Part shown: positions 17,700-24,481 of the stretch, piece after piece
Numbering within the stretch: position 1 is the stretch's first letter
How the letters are laid out: each line of letters starts with the position of its first letter
Source of the DNA: Acidihalobacter_A sp037381185
Lineage (GTDB): Bacteria > Pseudomonadota > Gammaproteobacteria > DSM-5130 > Acidihalobacteraceae
NCBI RefSeq assembly: GCF_037381185.1
Contig: NZ_JARRQY010000008.1
Location: forward strand, 1-64,000
Direction: 5' to 3'
DNA length: 64,000 bases
The notes under the pieces: generated by a model
Database searches by the model: none
The model's input: the letters and a program-made list of their open reading frames with translations, nothing else
Told to the model about the DNA's origin: nothing
Position numbers and translations under genes: made by a program

Positions 17700-18917
17700 G
17701 TGAGTTCGGTTACACCCGCCAATAACCGCGTTCTGTCGGGGATGCGCCCGACGGGTCGCTTGCATCTGGGACACTATCACGGCGTACTCAAGAACTGGGT
17801 GGAACTGCAGCACACTCACGAGTGCCTGTTCTTCGTCGCCGACCTGCATGCGCTGACCACGCATTACGAGGATCCGCGCGGCATTCCAGAGAATGCCTAT
17901 GAAATGGTCATCGACTGGCTGGCGGCCGGCCTCAATCCCGGTTCGGCGACGCTGTTCGTGCAGTCCTGGGTGCCGGAGCATGCCGAGCTGCATCTGCTGC
18001 TGTCGATGATCTCCCCGCTGGGATGGCTGGAGCGGGTGCCGAGCTTCAAGGATCAGCAGGAACAGCTCAAGGACCGGGATCTGGCGACCTACGGCTTTCT
18101 CGGCTATCCGCTGCTGATGAGCGCCGACATCCTGATCTACCGCGCCGGGCAGGTGCCGGTCGGCGAGGATCAGGTGCCGCATCTCGAGGTCACGCGCGAG
18201 TTGGCCCGCCGCTTCAACCACCTCTACGGCGGCGAGCCGGACTTCGCGGAGCGAGCCGAGCGGGCGATCGGCAAGATGGGCAAGAAGAACGCCAAGCTCT
18301 ACCGCGAGCAGCGCCGCCGCTACCAGGAGCAGGGCGAGGTCGAAGCGCTGGACGTGGCGCATGCACTGCTGGAGTCGCAGCAGAACATTTCGCTGGGCGA
18401 CCGCGAGCGTCTGTTCGGCTATCTAGAAGGCGGCAGCCGCATCATTCTGCCCGAGCCGCAGCCGCTGCTGACCGAGGCGGCGAAGATGCCAGGCCTGGAC
18501 GGGCGCAAGATGTCCAAGTCCTATGGCAACGCCATTGCGCTGCGCGAGAAGCCGGCCGACGTTGAACAGAGGATTCGCACCATGCCGACCGATCCGGCGC
18601 GGATTCGCCGCACCGACCCGGGCGACCCGAAGAAGTGCCCGGTGTGGCCGCTGCACGAGATCTATTCTTCCGGCGAGGTCCGCGACTGGGTGCAGGAGGG
18701 CTGCCGCAGCGCGGGCATAGGCTGCGTCGACTGCAAGCAGCCGGTGATCGAGGGCGTGCTCGCCGAGCTGCGTCCCTTCCAGGAGCGCGCGGCGGAATAC
18801 GAGGCCGATCCGAGCCTGGTGCGCAGCGTGCTCAACGAAGGCACCCAGGCCGCTCGCGACCTGGCCGACGAGACGATGGACGAGGTTCGGCGCGCCATGG
18901 GGTTGGTCTACCGTTGA
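17700..18917 (+). CDS. trpS: Tryptophanyl-tRNA synthetase
   Basis: 405-residue class I synthetase charging tRNA-Trp. The HIGH motif appears as HLGH (22-25) and KMSKS is intact (270-274). Compared with the usual 330-residue bacterial enzyme it has an insertion of roughly 70 charged residues between the catalytic core halves (about 178-250, rich in Arg/Glu), a long form known in some proteobacteria. The start is GTG at 17700, with GGGAG at 17690-17694; the ATG at 17698 is immediately followed by a stop. A MITE-like element ends 15 bases upstream. Confidence 0.95.
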   Translation: MSSVTPANNRVLSGMRPTGRLHLGHYHGVLKNWVELQHTHECLFFVADLHALTTHYEDPRGIPENAYEMVIDWLAAGLNPGSATLFVQSWVPEHAELHLLLSMISPLGWLERVPSFKDQQEQLKDRDLATYGFLGYPLLMSADILIYRAGQVPVGEDQVPHLEVTRELARRFNHLYGGEPDFAERAERAIGKMGKKNAKLYREQRRRYQEQGEVEALDVAHALLESQQNISLGDRERLFGYLEGGSRIILPEPQPLLTEAAKMPGLDGRKMSKSYGNAIALREKPADVEQRIRTMPTDPARIRRTDPGDPKKCPVWPLHEIYSSGEVRDWVQEGCRSAGIGCVDCKQPVIEGVLAELRPFQERAAEYEADPSLVRSVLNEGTQAARDLADETMDEVRRAMGLVYR

Positions 18918-18955
18918 CGGAGCGAGAGGCCAGCGGAGGTCACGCGCAGAGCGAG

Positions 18956-19723
18956 ATGCCTTTTGCGCTGGTGCAGGGCGAACCCCTGACCAATCCGCCG
19001 CAGGACCTCTATATTCCGCCGGATGCGCTGGAAGTCTTTCTGGAGGCCTTCGAGGGTCCGCTGGACCTGCTGCTCTACCTCATCAAGCGGCAGAATCTGA
19101 ACGTCCTCGACATCCCCATCGCGGAGGTGACGCGGCAGTACATGGAGTACATCGCGTTGATGCACGAGCTGCGTCTGGAGCTGGCGGCCGAGTATCTGGT
19201 GATGGCGGCCATGCTGGCCGAGATCAAATCGCGCATGCTGCTGCCGCGGCCGCCGTCGGAAGACGGCGAAGACGATGACCCGCGCGCCGAACTCATCCGG
19301 CGCCTGCAGGAATACGAGCGCATTCGTCAGGCCGCGGAGGATATCGACGAGCTGCCGCGCTTGGAGCGCGACATCGCGCTGGCCTCGGCGCAGGCACCGA
19401 ACCGCGAGGCGGTGCGGCCGGAGCCGGACGTCGATCTTCGCGAACTGCTGCTGGCCATGCGTGAGGTGATGGAGAGAGCGCAGATGTTTACCCACCATCA
19501 TATTCAGCGCGAACCGCTGTCGGTGCGCGAGCGCATGTCACGCGTACTGGAGGCGCTGGATGACGAATTCCGCGACTTCACCAGTTTCTTCGACGCCGAA
19601 GAGGGGCGACGCGGCGTGGTAGTGACCCTGCTCGCCATGCTGGAGCTGCTCAAGAGCCAGCTCATCGAACTGATGCAGAACGAACCCTTCGCGCCGATCT
19701 ACGTGCGGCGTGCGGCAGGCTGA
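18956..19723 (+). CDS. scpA: Segregation and condensation protein A
   Basis: 255 residues, the kleisin subunit of the SMC-ScpA-ScpB condensin. The N-terminal motif FEGPLDLLLYLIKRQNLNVLDIPI (key part EGPLDLLLYLI) is diagnostic, and the C-terminal winged-helix part follows TLLAMLELLKSQ. It is 38 bases after trpS and 11 before scpB. The ATG at 18956 was chosen; a strong GGAGGT sits at 18934-18940, 15 bases upstream, a little far. A TTG at 18914 overlapping trpS could extend the protein by 14 residues. An SMC partner is not in the window. Confidence 0.93.
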   Translation: MPFALVQGEPLTNPPQDLYIPPDALEVFLEAFEGPLDLLLYLIKRQNLNVLDIPIAEVTRQYMEYIALMHELRLELAAEYLVMAAMLAEIKSRMLLPRPPSEDGEDDDPRAELIRRLQEYERIRQAAEDIDELPRLERDIALASAQAPNREAVRPEPDVDLRELLLAMREVMERAQMFTHHHIQREPLSVRERMSRVLEALDDEFRDFTSFFDAEEGRRGVVVTLLAMLELLKSQLIELMQNEPFAPIYVRRAAG

Positions 19724-19734
19724 GGCCGAAACTC

Positions 19735-20370
19735 ATGGACAACGCCAAACTCAAGCGCATCATCGAGGCGGCTCTGCTGGCCGCCGGCCAGCCGTTGTCG
19801 CTGGATCGCATGGAACAGCTGTTCGAGGGTGAGGACGACACTCCCGACCGGCGTGGCCTGCGTGCCGCCCTGGGCGAGCTGGCCGAGGAATGCGCAGAAC
19901 GCGGCTACGAGCTGAGGGAGGTCGCCAGCGGCTATCGCTATCAGGTGCGCCAGGAGCTGTCGCACTGGATCGGTCGGCTGTGGGAGGAGCGTCCGCCGCG
20001 CTATTCACGCGCTGCGCTGGAGACTCTGGCGCTGATCGCCTATCGCCAGCCGGTGACGCGCAGCGAGATCGAGGAAGTGCGCGGCGTAACCGTCAGCAGT
20101 CACATCATGAAGAGCCTACTGGAGCGTGATTGGATTCGCGTGGTCGGGCATCGCGAAGTGCCGGGTCGACCCGCGCTGTACGCGACCACGCGTGTGTTTC
20201 TCGACTATTTCAATCTCAAGTCGCTGGACGAGCTACCGCCGCTGGCCGAACTCAAGGATCTGGACAAGCTGCATCCGGAACTCGATCTGAACGACCCGGA
20301 ACGCATCGCCGAGGACGGCGAGACGCAAACGCTTCCCCCTGAGCGGGAACAGGTCTCGCCCGATGCCTGA
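19735..20370 (+). CDS. scpB: Segregation and condensation protein B
   Basis: 211 residues with two winged-helix domains. The N-terminal IIEAALLAAGQPLSLDRME and the central LETLALIAYRQPVTRSEIEEVRGV (key part ALIAYRQPVTR) are family hallmarks, and TTRVFLDYFNLKSLDELPPL closes the second domain. It dimerises and bridges ScpA in the condensin complex. The C-terminal 40 residues are acidic and probably disordered. It follows scpA by 11 bases and overlaps gtrA by eight. Confidence 0.95.
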   Translation: MDNAKLKRIIEAALLAAGQPLSLDRMEQLFEGEDDTPDRRGLRAALGELAEECAERGYELREVASGYRYQVRQELSHWIGRLWEERPPRYSRAALETLALIAYRQPVTRSEIEEVRGVTVSSHIMKSLLERDWIRVVGHREVPGRPALYATTRVFLDYFNLKSLDELPPLAELKDLDKLHPELDLNDPERIAEDGETQTLPPEREQVSPDA

Positions 20371-20806
20371 AGGGCGCCGTATCCACGTCGCGCTGCGTTA
20401 TGCGTTTTTCGCCGCCATCGCCACGCTGGCCAACCTGCTCGTGCAGAGCGTCAGTCTGCATGCCTATACCGGGCCGTTCGCACTGTACGCGGCAATGGGC
20501 GTCGGTACACTTGCCGGCCTTTACGTAAAATACCGCCTTGACAAGCTGTACATATTCGCCTACCACACCGCGGACCTGGCTCACGATGTGCGCACCTTTG
20601 CGCTCTACGTCGTGATGGGCGGCATCACGACCATCGTCTTCTGGGGTTCGGAGCTGGGCTTCGAGTTCGCGCTGGGCGGCCCGTTCTGGCGCAATTTCGG
20701 CGCCGTGCTCGGCTTGGCGATCGGCTACTGGGTCAAGTACCGCCTGGACAAGCGTTTCGTGTTCACGTCGCAGCGCGTTCCCAGGGCCGGCCGTTCGGCG
20801 GTTTGA
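20363..20806 (+). CDS. GtrA-like membrane protein
   Basis: 147 residues with four hydrophobic segments (about 12-30, 38-55, 78-96 and 108-126). A near-duplicated motif, VKYRLDKLYIF and VKYRLDKRFVF, ends the second and fourth segments, the internal repeat typical of the GtrA family. Family members are implicated in moving lipid-linked sugars or in cell-surface polysaccharide synthesis. The substrate is unknown here. The gene overlaps scpB by eight bases and is probably translated from the same message. Confidence 0.8.
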   Translation: MPEGRRIHVALRYAFFAAIATLANLLVQSVSLHAYTGPFALYAAMGVGTLAGLYVKYRLDKLYIFAYHTADLAHDVRTFALYVVMGGITTIVFWGSELGFEFALGGPFWRNFGAVLGLAIGYWVKYRLDKRFVFTSQRVPRAGRSAV

Positions 20807-21019
20807 TGATCATCTAGCAGACTATCGAACTTCTATTCATGCGGCGCGATAGCGCGTCAGAATCGAACTCTTGTGGCCATCTGCACCCTGTAAACTGCGC
20901 TTTTTGGTAGGCACGTCTTTGTGGCCCGCTGCGTGGCTGATGCGAAAATTCTTTTCAGAAGGACTTGTCGAACGATTTTTCCTTCTCTCGCACTCGCCTG
21001 AGTGACAACAGCAGCCTTG

Positions 21020-21358
21020 CTAGCCCAGCTTGGCGCCGTTTGGCACCTCCTGGTCGGGTATGCACAGCACCACCGCGCCGTCCTCGCGGTAGAAACCCGT
21101 CACCAGGCATTCCGACATGAACGGCCCGATCTGCTTCGGCGGGAAGTTGATCACGGCGACCACCTGTTTGCCGAGCAAGGCGTCGGCATCGTAGAGATCG
21201 GTGACCTGGGCGCTGGACTTGCGCACGCCGATCTCCTAGCCGAAGTCGACGCGCAGCCGCCAGGCGGGGCGACGGGCCTTGGGGAAATCTTCCACTTCGA
21301 TGATGGTGTCGACGCGCAGCTCGACGCGGGCGAAATCGTTCCAGGCGATGGTGTCCAT
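21020..21358 (-). pseudogene. YgjH/CsaA-type tRNA-binding protein gene interrupted by an amber codon
   Basis: Reading the minus strand from the ATG at 21358 gives 40 residues (MDTIAWNDFARVELRVD... to RLRVDFG), then TAG at 21238-21236. The same frame then continues with EIGVRKSSAQVTDLY, NFPPKQIGPFMSE and the C-terminal VPNGAKLG. Both halves match one continuous export-related/tRNA-binding (EMAP-type OB-fold) protein of about 112 residues. A single base change explains the stop. Unless the codon is suppressed or the fragment restarts, the protein is lost. The remaining sequence is otherwise undamaged, so the change is recent or a sequencing error. It lies 15 bases downstream of moaB in the same direction. 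Confidence 0.8.
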
Positions 21359-21373
21359 GCGACGGTCCGCGCC

Positions 21374-21895
21374 TCAGCGTTCGAGCAGGCGGGGCATGAG
21401 CATCACCAGGTTGCAGGGCTTGGTGCGATAGTCGAGCTGCGCCTCGATCAGCTTGTCCCAGCCGGTGCGGCAGGCGCCGGAGGAGCCGGGCAGACAGAAG
21501 ATGTAGGTGGCGTTTGCGACGCCGGCAAGCGCGCGCGACTGCAGGCTGGATGTTTTGATTTCTTCGTAAGAAATACTACGAAAAAGCTCTCCGAACCCAC
21601 TGATTTCCTTGTCCAATAGAACCTCAACGGCTTCCGGTGTGCCGTCGCGCCCGGTGACGCCGGTGCCGCCGGTGGTGAGTACGGCGTGAACGTCGGGCTC
21701 GGCGATCCAGCGCGAGATCACGGCGCGGATGCGGTAGATGTCGTCCGGCACGATGGACTTCTCGGCCAGGCGGTGGCCGGCGCTTTGCAGGCGTTCCACG
21801 AGCAGTTTGCCGGAGGTGTCGTCGGCTTCCGTACGGCTGTCCGAAATGGTCAGCACGGCAATGTTCAGGGGAATGAAGCTGGCGTCTTCGGCCAT
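21374..21895 (-). CDS. moaB: Molybdenum cofactor biosynthesis protein MoaB/Mog family
   Basis: 173 residues of the MogA/MoaB molybdopterin-binding fold, which adenylylates molybdopterin or binds it. Visible motifs are AVLTISDSRT near the start, LTTGGTGVTGRD in the middle (the pterin/AMP-binding loop) and the C-terminal FCLPGSSGAC. Length and the C-terminal arrangement fit MoaB rather than MogA. The ATG at 21895 gives the expected N-terminus; the frame is open further upstream but overlaps the rluB promoter. It is divergent from rluB. No other moa genes are nearby. Confidence 0.9.
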   Translation of the reverse strand: MAEDASFIPLNIAVLTISDSRTEADDTSGKLLVERLQSAGHRLAEKSIVPDDIYRIRAVISRWIAEPDVHAVLTTGGTGVTGRDGTPEAVEVLLDKEISGFGELFRSISYEEIKTSSLQSRALAGVANATYIFCLPGSSGACRTGWDKLIEAQLDYRTKPCNLVMLMPRLLER

Positions 21896-21967
21896 GTCGT
21901 GTCTCCGCTGTCGGTTCGCGTTTCCGGCGCCGGCTGCGCCTAAGAGCAAAAAGGGGAATTTTGCGCG

Positions 21968-21995
21968 TTTGTACTTGTCCCCGGCAAGGTACAAT
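21968..21995 (+). promoter_or_regulatory. Putative promoter for rluB with start point at the ATG
   Basis: TACAAT (21990-21995) is preceded at a 16-base spacing by TTTGTA (21968-21973). The expected transcription start falls at about 22002-22003, which is the A of the rluB ATG (22003). No Shine-Dalgarno sequence is present, suggesting a leaderless message. Confidence 0.45.
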
Positions 21996-22002
21996 GCGCG
22001 CC

Positions 22003-22830
22003 ATGACCGATATCTCTCCCCCGGAACGCCTTCAGAAACTCCTGGCGCGCGCCGGCCTCGGCTCGCGGCGCGAGATCGAGACCTGGATCGCCGCCGGTGA
22101 GATCACCGTCAACGGACAACCGGCGACGCTGGGTACCCGCGCCAGTCTGAACGACCGCATCAAGCGCAAGGGGCGGCTGCTGCAGCTCAACCGTGCGCAC
22201 CCGCAGGCACCGCGCGTGTTGATCTACCACAAGCCGGAAGGCGAGGTCAGCACGCGGCGCGACCCCGAGGGGCGCCCGAGCGTGTTCCGTGCGCTGCCCA
22301 AGGGGCGCTGGATCGGCGTGGGCAGGCTCGACGTGAACACCCTTGGCCTGCTGCTGTTCACCAACGACGGCGAACTCGCCCATCGCCTGATGCATCCCTC
22401 CAGCCAGTTGGAGCGCGAGTACGCGGTGCGCGTGCGCGGCGAGCTGAGCGAGGAACAGCGCGCCGGCCTGCTCAAGGGTGTGATGCTCGACGACGGCGAG
22501 GCGCGCTTTGCGCGGGTCGATGCGGTCGCCGGCGGTGAGGGCTCGAATCACTGGTATCACGTCGTGTTGCGCGAGGGACGCAAGCGCGAGGTACGGCGTC
22601 TGTGGGAAGCGGTCGGGCTGACCGTGAGCCGCCTGATTCGGGTGCGCTATGGCAACGTCAAGCTGCCGCGCGGACTGCGGGCAGGGCGTTGGCAGGAACT
22701 GGGCGAGGCGCAGTTGCGTGGCCTGTACGAATCTGCGGGGCTGGATTTCTCGACTCTGGAAACCGAACGCCCGGCCAGGCCCCGGCGCCCGGCCTCGGGC
22801 GGGAAACAGACCCCGCGCCGCCGGAGTTGA
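22003..22830 (+). CDS. rluB: 23S rRNA pseudouridine synthase (RluB/RsuA family)
   Basis: 275 residues. An N-terminal S4 RNA-binding domain (ERLQKLLARAGLGSRREIETWI) precedes the RsuA/RluB-type catalytic domain. The catalytic aspartate is D110 in GVGRLDVNTLGLL, and the YHKPEG strand and REGRKREVRRLWEAVG motif fit RluB, which makes pseudouridine 2605 of 23S rRNA. The C-terminus is a basic Arg/Pro/Lys tail. The ATG at 22003 was preferred because the S4 domain starts a few residues later; in-frame codons upstream lie in the promoter. It is commonly linked to scpA/scpB, as here. Confidence 0.92.
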   Translation: MTDISPPERLQKLLARAGLGSRREIETWIAAGEITVNGQPATLGTRASLNDRIKRKGRLLQLNRAHPQAPRVLIYHKPEGEVSTRRDPEGRPSVFRALPKGRWIGVGRLDVNTLGLLLFTNDGELAHRLMHPSSQLEREYAVRVRGELSEEQRAGLLKGVMLDDGEARFARVDAVAGGEGSNHWYHVVLREGRKREVRRLWEAVGLTVSRLIRVRYGNVKLPRGLRAGRWQELGEAQLRGLYESAGLDFSTLETERPARPRRPASGGKQTPRRRS

Positions 22831-22867
22831 GTCGGCCCGGGACCGGTTGTTCGCCACAGGCGACAAT

Positions 22868-22903
22868 TATTGATTCGACAACTATTTAGCTGCCGAATCA
22901 ATA
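22868..22903. repeat. 13-bp inverted repeat, AT-rich
   Basis: TATTGATTCGACA (22868-22880) and its inverted copy TGCCGAATCAATA (22891-22903) match at 12 of 13 positions with a 10-base loop. No T-run follows, so it is a poor terminator for rluB. Its position 21 bases upstream of a putative -35 makes it a possible operator for the thioredoxin-like gene. Confidence 0.5.
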
Positions 22904-22923
22904 GTGACACGCCAACACGGTTT

Positions 22924-22952
22924 TTCGACGATTTGACGGCGGGTTCTATACT
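22924..22952 (+). promoter_or_regulatory. Putative promoter of the double-thioredoxin gene
   Basis: TTCGAC (22924-22929) and TATACT (22947-22952) are 17 bases apart. The predicted start (about 22959) coincides with the first base of the 9-bp tandem array, so the array would form the 5' leader. Confidence 0.4.
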
Positions 22953-22958
22953 CCCGGT

Positions 22959-23012
22959 GCGGGCCATGCGGGCCATGCGGGCCATGCGGGCCATGCGGGC
23001 CATGCGGGGGAT
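22959..23012 (+). repeat. 9-bp tandem repeat (GCGGGCCAT), five perfect units plus one degenerate
   Basis: Units begin at 22959, 22968, 22977, 22986 and 22995 and are identical. A sixth unit (23004-23012) is altered to GCGGGGGAT and supplies the G-rich ribosome site for the ATG at 23018. Because the unit is three codons long, changes in copy number keep frame: one frame reads Met-Arg-Ala repeats and stays open to 23052, past the downstream start, forming a possible upstream open frame. Such arrays mutate by slippage and could vary between strains. Confidence 0.85.
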
Positions 23013-23017
23013 GCGCC

Positions 23018-24100
23018 ATGGAAATTCGGGGGCGAAACGGGTTGCCGGCTGACTGTCGCCGGTACTTGAAGCGGATGCTGCTGTTCGCACTGTTGGCGCT
23101 CTGCGGGGCGGCGCAGGCGCAGCAGCCCGCACAACGGACTCCGGCACCGGGGCTGGTCAACCCGGGTGCGCACGAGCAGCCGGACTGGTTCAAGCAATCC
23201 TTTCTCGACCTGCGCGAAGACGTTGCCGAGGCGAGGGCGGCGCACAAGCGGCTGATGGTGTACTTCTATCAGGACGGCTGCCCGTATTGCGCGCGCCTTC
23301 TGCGCGACAACTTCGGTCAGCGGCGTATCGCCGATGCCACGCGGCGTTATTTCGACGTGATCGCCCTCAACATGTGGGGGGATCGCGAAGTCACCGACCT
23401 GCAGGGCAGGACGCTCACCGAGAAGGCCTTCGCCAAGGCGCGGAAGGTGATGTTCACCCCGACCCTGCTGTTGTTCGATCAGACTGGGAAGCTTGTGCTG
23501 AGGATCGACGGCTACTTTCCGCCGCACCGGTTCCTGGCGGCGGTCGAGTATGTCGGGCAGGGGCGCGATGCCGACGAGAGCTTTCGTGCCTATCTGGCGC
23601 GTAGGGCGCCTGTTCCGGCCAGCGGTCGCCTGCATTATGCGCGCGGCTATCTGCAGAAGCCTTACGATCTTAAGGCCGCGCTGCAGCATGACCCCAGGCC
23701 GTTGCTGGTGCTGTTCGAGCAGCACCAGTGCCGGGCTTGCGACGAGCTGCACGACGATATCTTCCAACGCCCCGTTACCCGGAAGCTGCTGGCACATTTC
23801 CAGATAGTGCTGCTGGATCAGTGGGCGGACACGCCGCTGGTGACGCCGCAGGGCAGGCGCACCACGGCCCGCGCCTGGGCCGGCGCACTCGGCGTCGACT
23901 ACGCGCCCAGCATGGTGTTCTTCGATCGGTCCGGGCAGCAGGTGTTCGCCACCGGCGGATATCTGCGTGCTTTTCACGTGCAGTCGGTGCTGGACTACGT
24001 GGCTTCCGGGGCCTATCGCGTACAGCCCGAATTCCAGCGCTATATCGAGACCCGTGTCGATGAACTGCGGGCTCGCGGCCAAAAGATAAATCTATGGTGA
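23018..24100 (+). CDS. Exported protein with two thioredoxin-like domains (CPYC and CRAC)
   Basis: 360 residues. A basic N-region followed by a hydrophobic core and an AQA cleavage site (about residues 20-35) forms a signal peptide. The first thioredoxin-like domain has CPYC at 88-91 and a cis-proline motif FTP near 147. The second has CRAC at 238-241 and YAP near 296. The fold resembles SoxW/DUF255-like thioredoxins acting as periplasmic thiol reductants or cytochrome/sulfur-protein partners; the specific target is unknown. The ATG at 23018 has GGGGG seven bases upstream; an ATG at 23075 directly before the hydrophobic core is the alternative. The gene ends where the sRNA promoter begins. 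Confidence 0.82.
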   Translation: MEIRGRNGLPADCRRYLKRMLLFALLALCGAAQAQQPAQRTPAPGLVNPGAHEQPDWFKQSFLDLREDVAEARAAHKRLMVYFYQDGCPYCARLLRDNFGQRRIADATRRYFDVIALNMWGDREVTDLQGRTLTEKAFAKARKVMFTPTLLLFDQTGKLVLRIDGYFPPHRFLAAVEYVGQGRDADESFRAYLARRAPVPASGRLHYARGYLQKPYDLKAALQHDPRPLLVLFEQHQCRACDELHDDIFQRPVTRKLLAHFQIVLLDQWADTPLVTPQGRRTTARAWAGALGVDYAPSMVFFDRSGQQVFATGGYLRAFHVQSVLDYVASGAYRVQPEFQRYIETRVDELRARGQKINLW

Positions 24101-24126
24101 TAAGAAGGGAACTTATGGTCTATAAT
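24097..24126 (+). promoter_or_regulatory. Promoter and dyad element of the Csr/Rsm-like sRNA
   Basis: A perfect TATAAT lies at 24121-24126. GTGATA (24097-24102), 18 bases upstream, is a weak -35 and overlaps the stop of the thioredoxin gene. The same segment contains the dyad ATAAG-N7-CTTAT (24100-24116), resembling half-sites of the GacA/UvrY box (TGTAAG-N6-CTTACA), though with one extra spacer base and closer to the -10 than usual. The poor -35 together with a dyad would fit activator-dependent transcription. Confidence 0.55.
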
Positions 24127-24132
24127 GCGGTC

Positions 24133-24404
24133 CCAACGTATGAATGGGGCGCAAGCCCGCAACGAAATTTGGCGTACGGGACGTGCGCGTTCGCCGCGAG
24201 GGACTACCGGAATGGCCTCGAGCGGTGGAACCGATAATCATTCGAAAGGAAGTATCTCGCCGGGCCGCAGGGAAGCGGTCGGGCAGATGCGGTGCAGGGA
24301 TGCATCGCGGCCGCTGCTGCGACAGGATGTCGCCGACCGGCCGTCAGCCGCAGGAACCGCGGCGCACGCTATGCCGCAAGAGGCCGTTCCGGCCTTTTGC
24401 GGTA
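24133..24404 (+). ncRNA. Csr/Rsm-type regulatory RNA (CsrA/RsmA-sequestering sRNA)
   Basis: An untranslated region with promoter, terminator and nine GGA triplets in about 270 nt. Five are displayed in hairpin loops: GGGAC (stem 24172-24188, 6 bp), AGGGAA (24263-24280, 6 bp), GGGA (24289-24308, 8 bp), AGGAT closed by GCGAC/GTCGC (24319-24333) and AGGAACC closed by GCCGC/GCGGC (24347-24363). The fourth reads ACAGGATGT, the high-affinity CsrA site. Other GGA copies lie in a longer stem (24189-24231) and an unpaired linker (24248). Such RNAs bind many CsrA/RsmA dimers and relieve translational repression, normally under GacS/GacA control. No CsrA gene is in the window. Open frames here are fortuitous. 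Confidence 0.85.
24374..24402 (+). terminator. Strong intrinsic terminator of the Csr/Rsm-like sRNA
   Basis: CCGCAAGAGGCCG (24374-24386) pairs over 13 positions with CGGCCTTTTGCGG (24390-24402), with one G-U, around a TTC loop. The shorter GGCCG/CGGCC core followed by TTTT is a classic terminator. It also separates the RNA from the convergent yciK gene. Confidence 0.85.
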
Positions 24405-24481
24405 TTCTTCCGGACACACCGCGTCCTTAGCTGATTCCACTCTGTAGCCGGGCTTCCTGGCGGCGACTTTCGGATTATCTC

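Noticed and set aside
22870..23052. 60-codon frame encoding Met-Arg-Ala repeats
   Set aside because: Explained by the 9-bp tandem array; kept only as a possible upstream frame and not as a gene.
24125..24430. Two overlapping plus-strand open frames of about 100 codons
   Set aside because: They coincide with the structured Csr/Rsm-like RNA; no ribosome site and no protein similarity.
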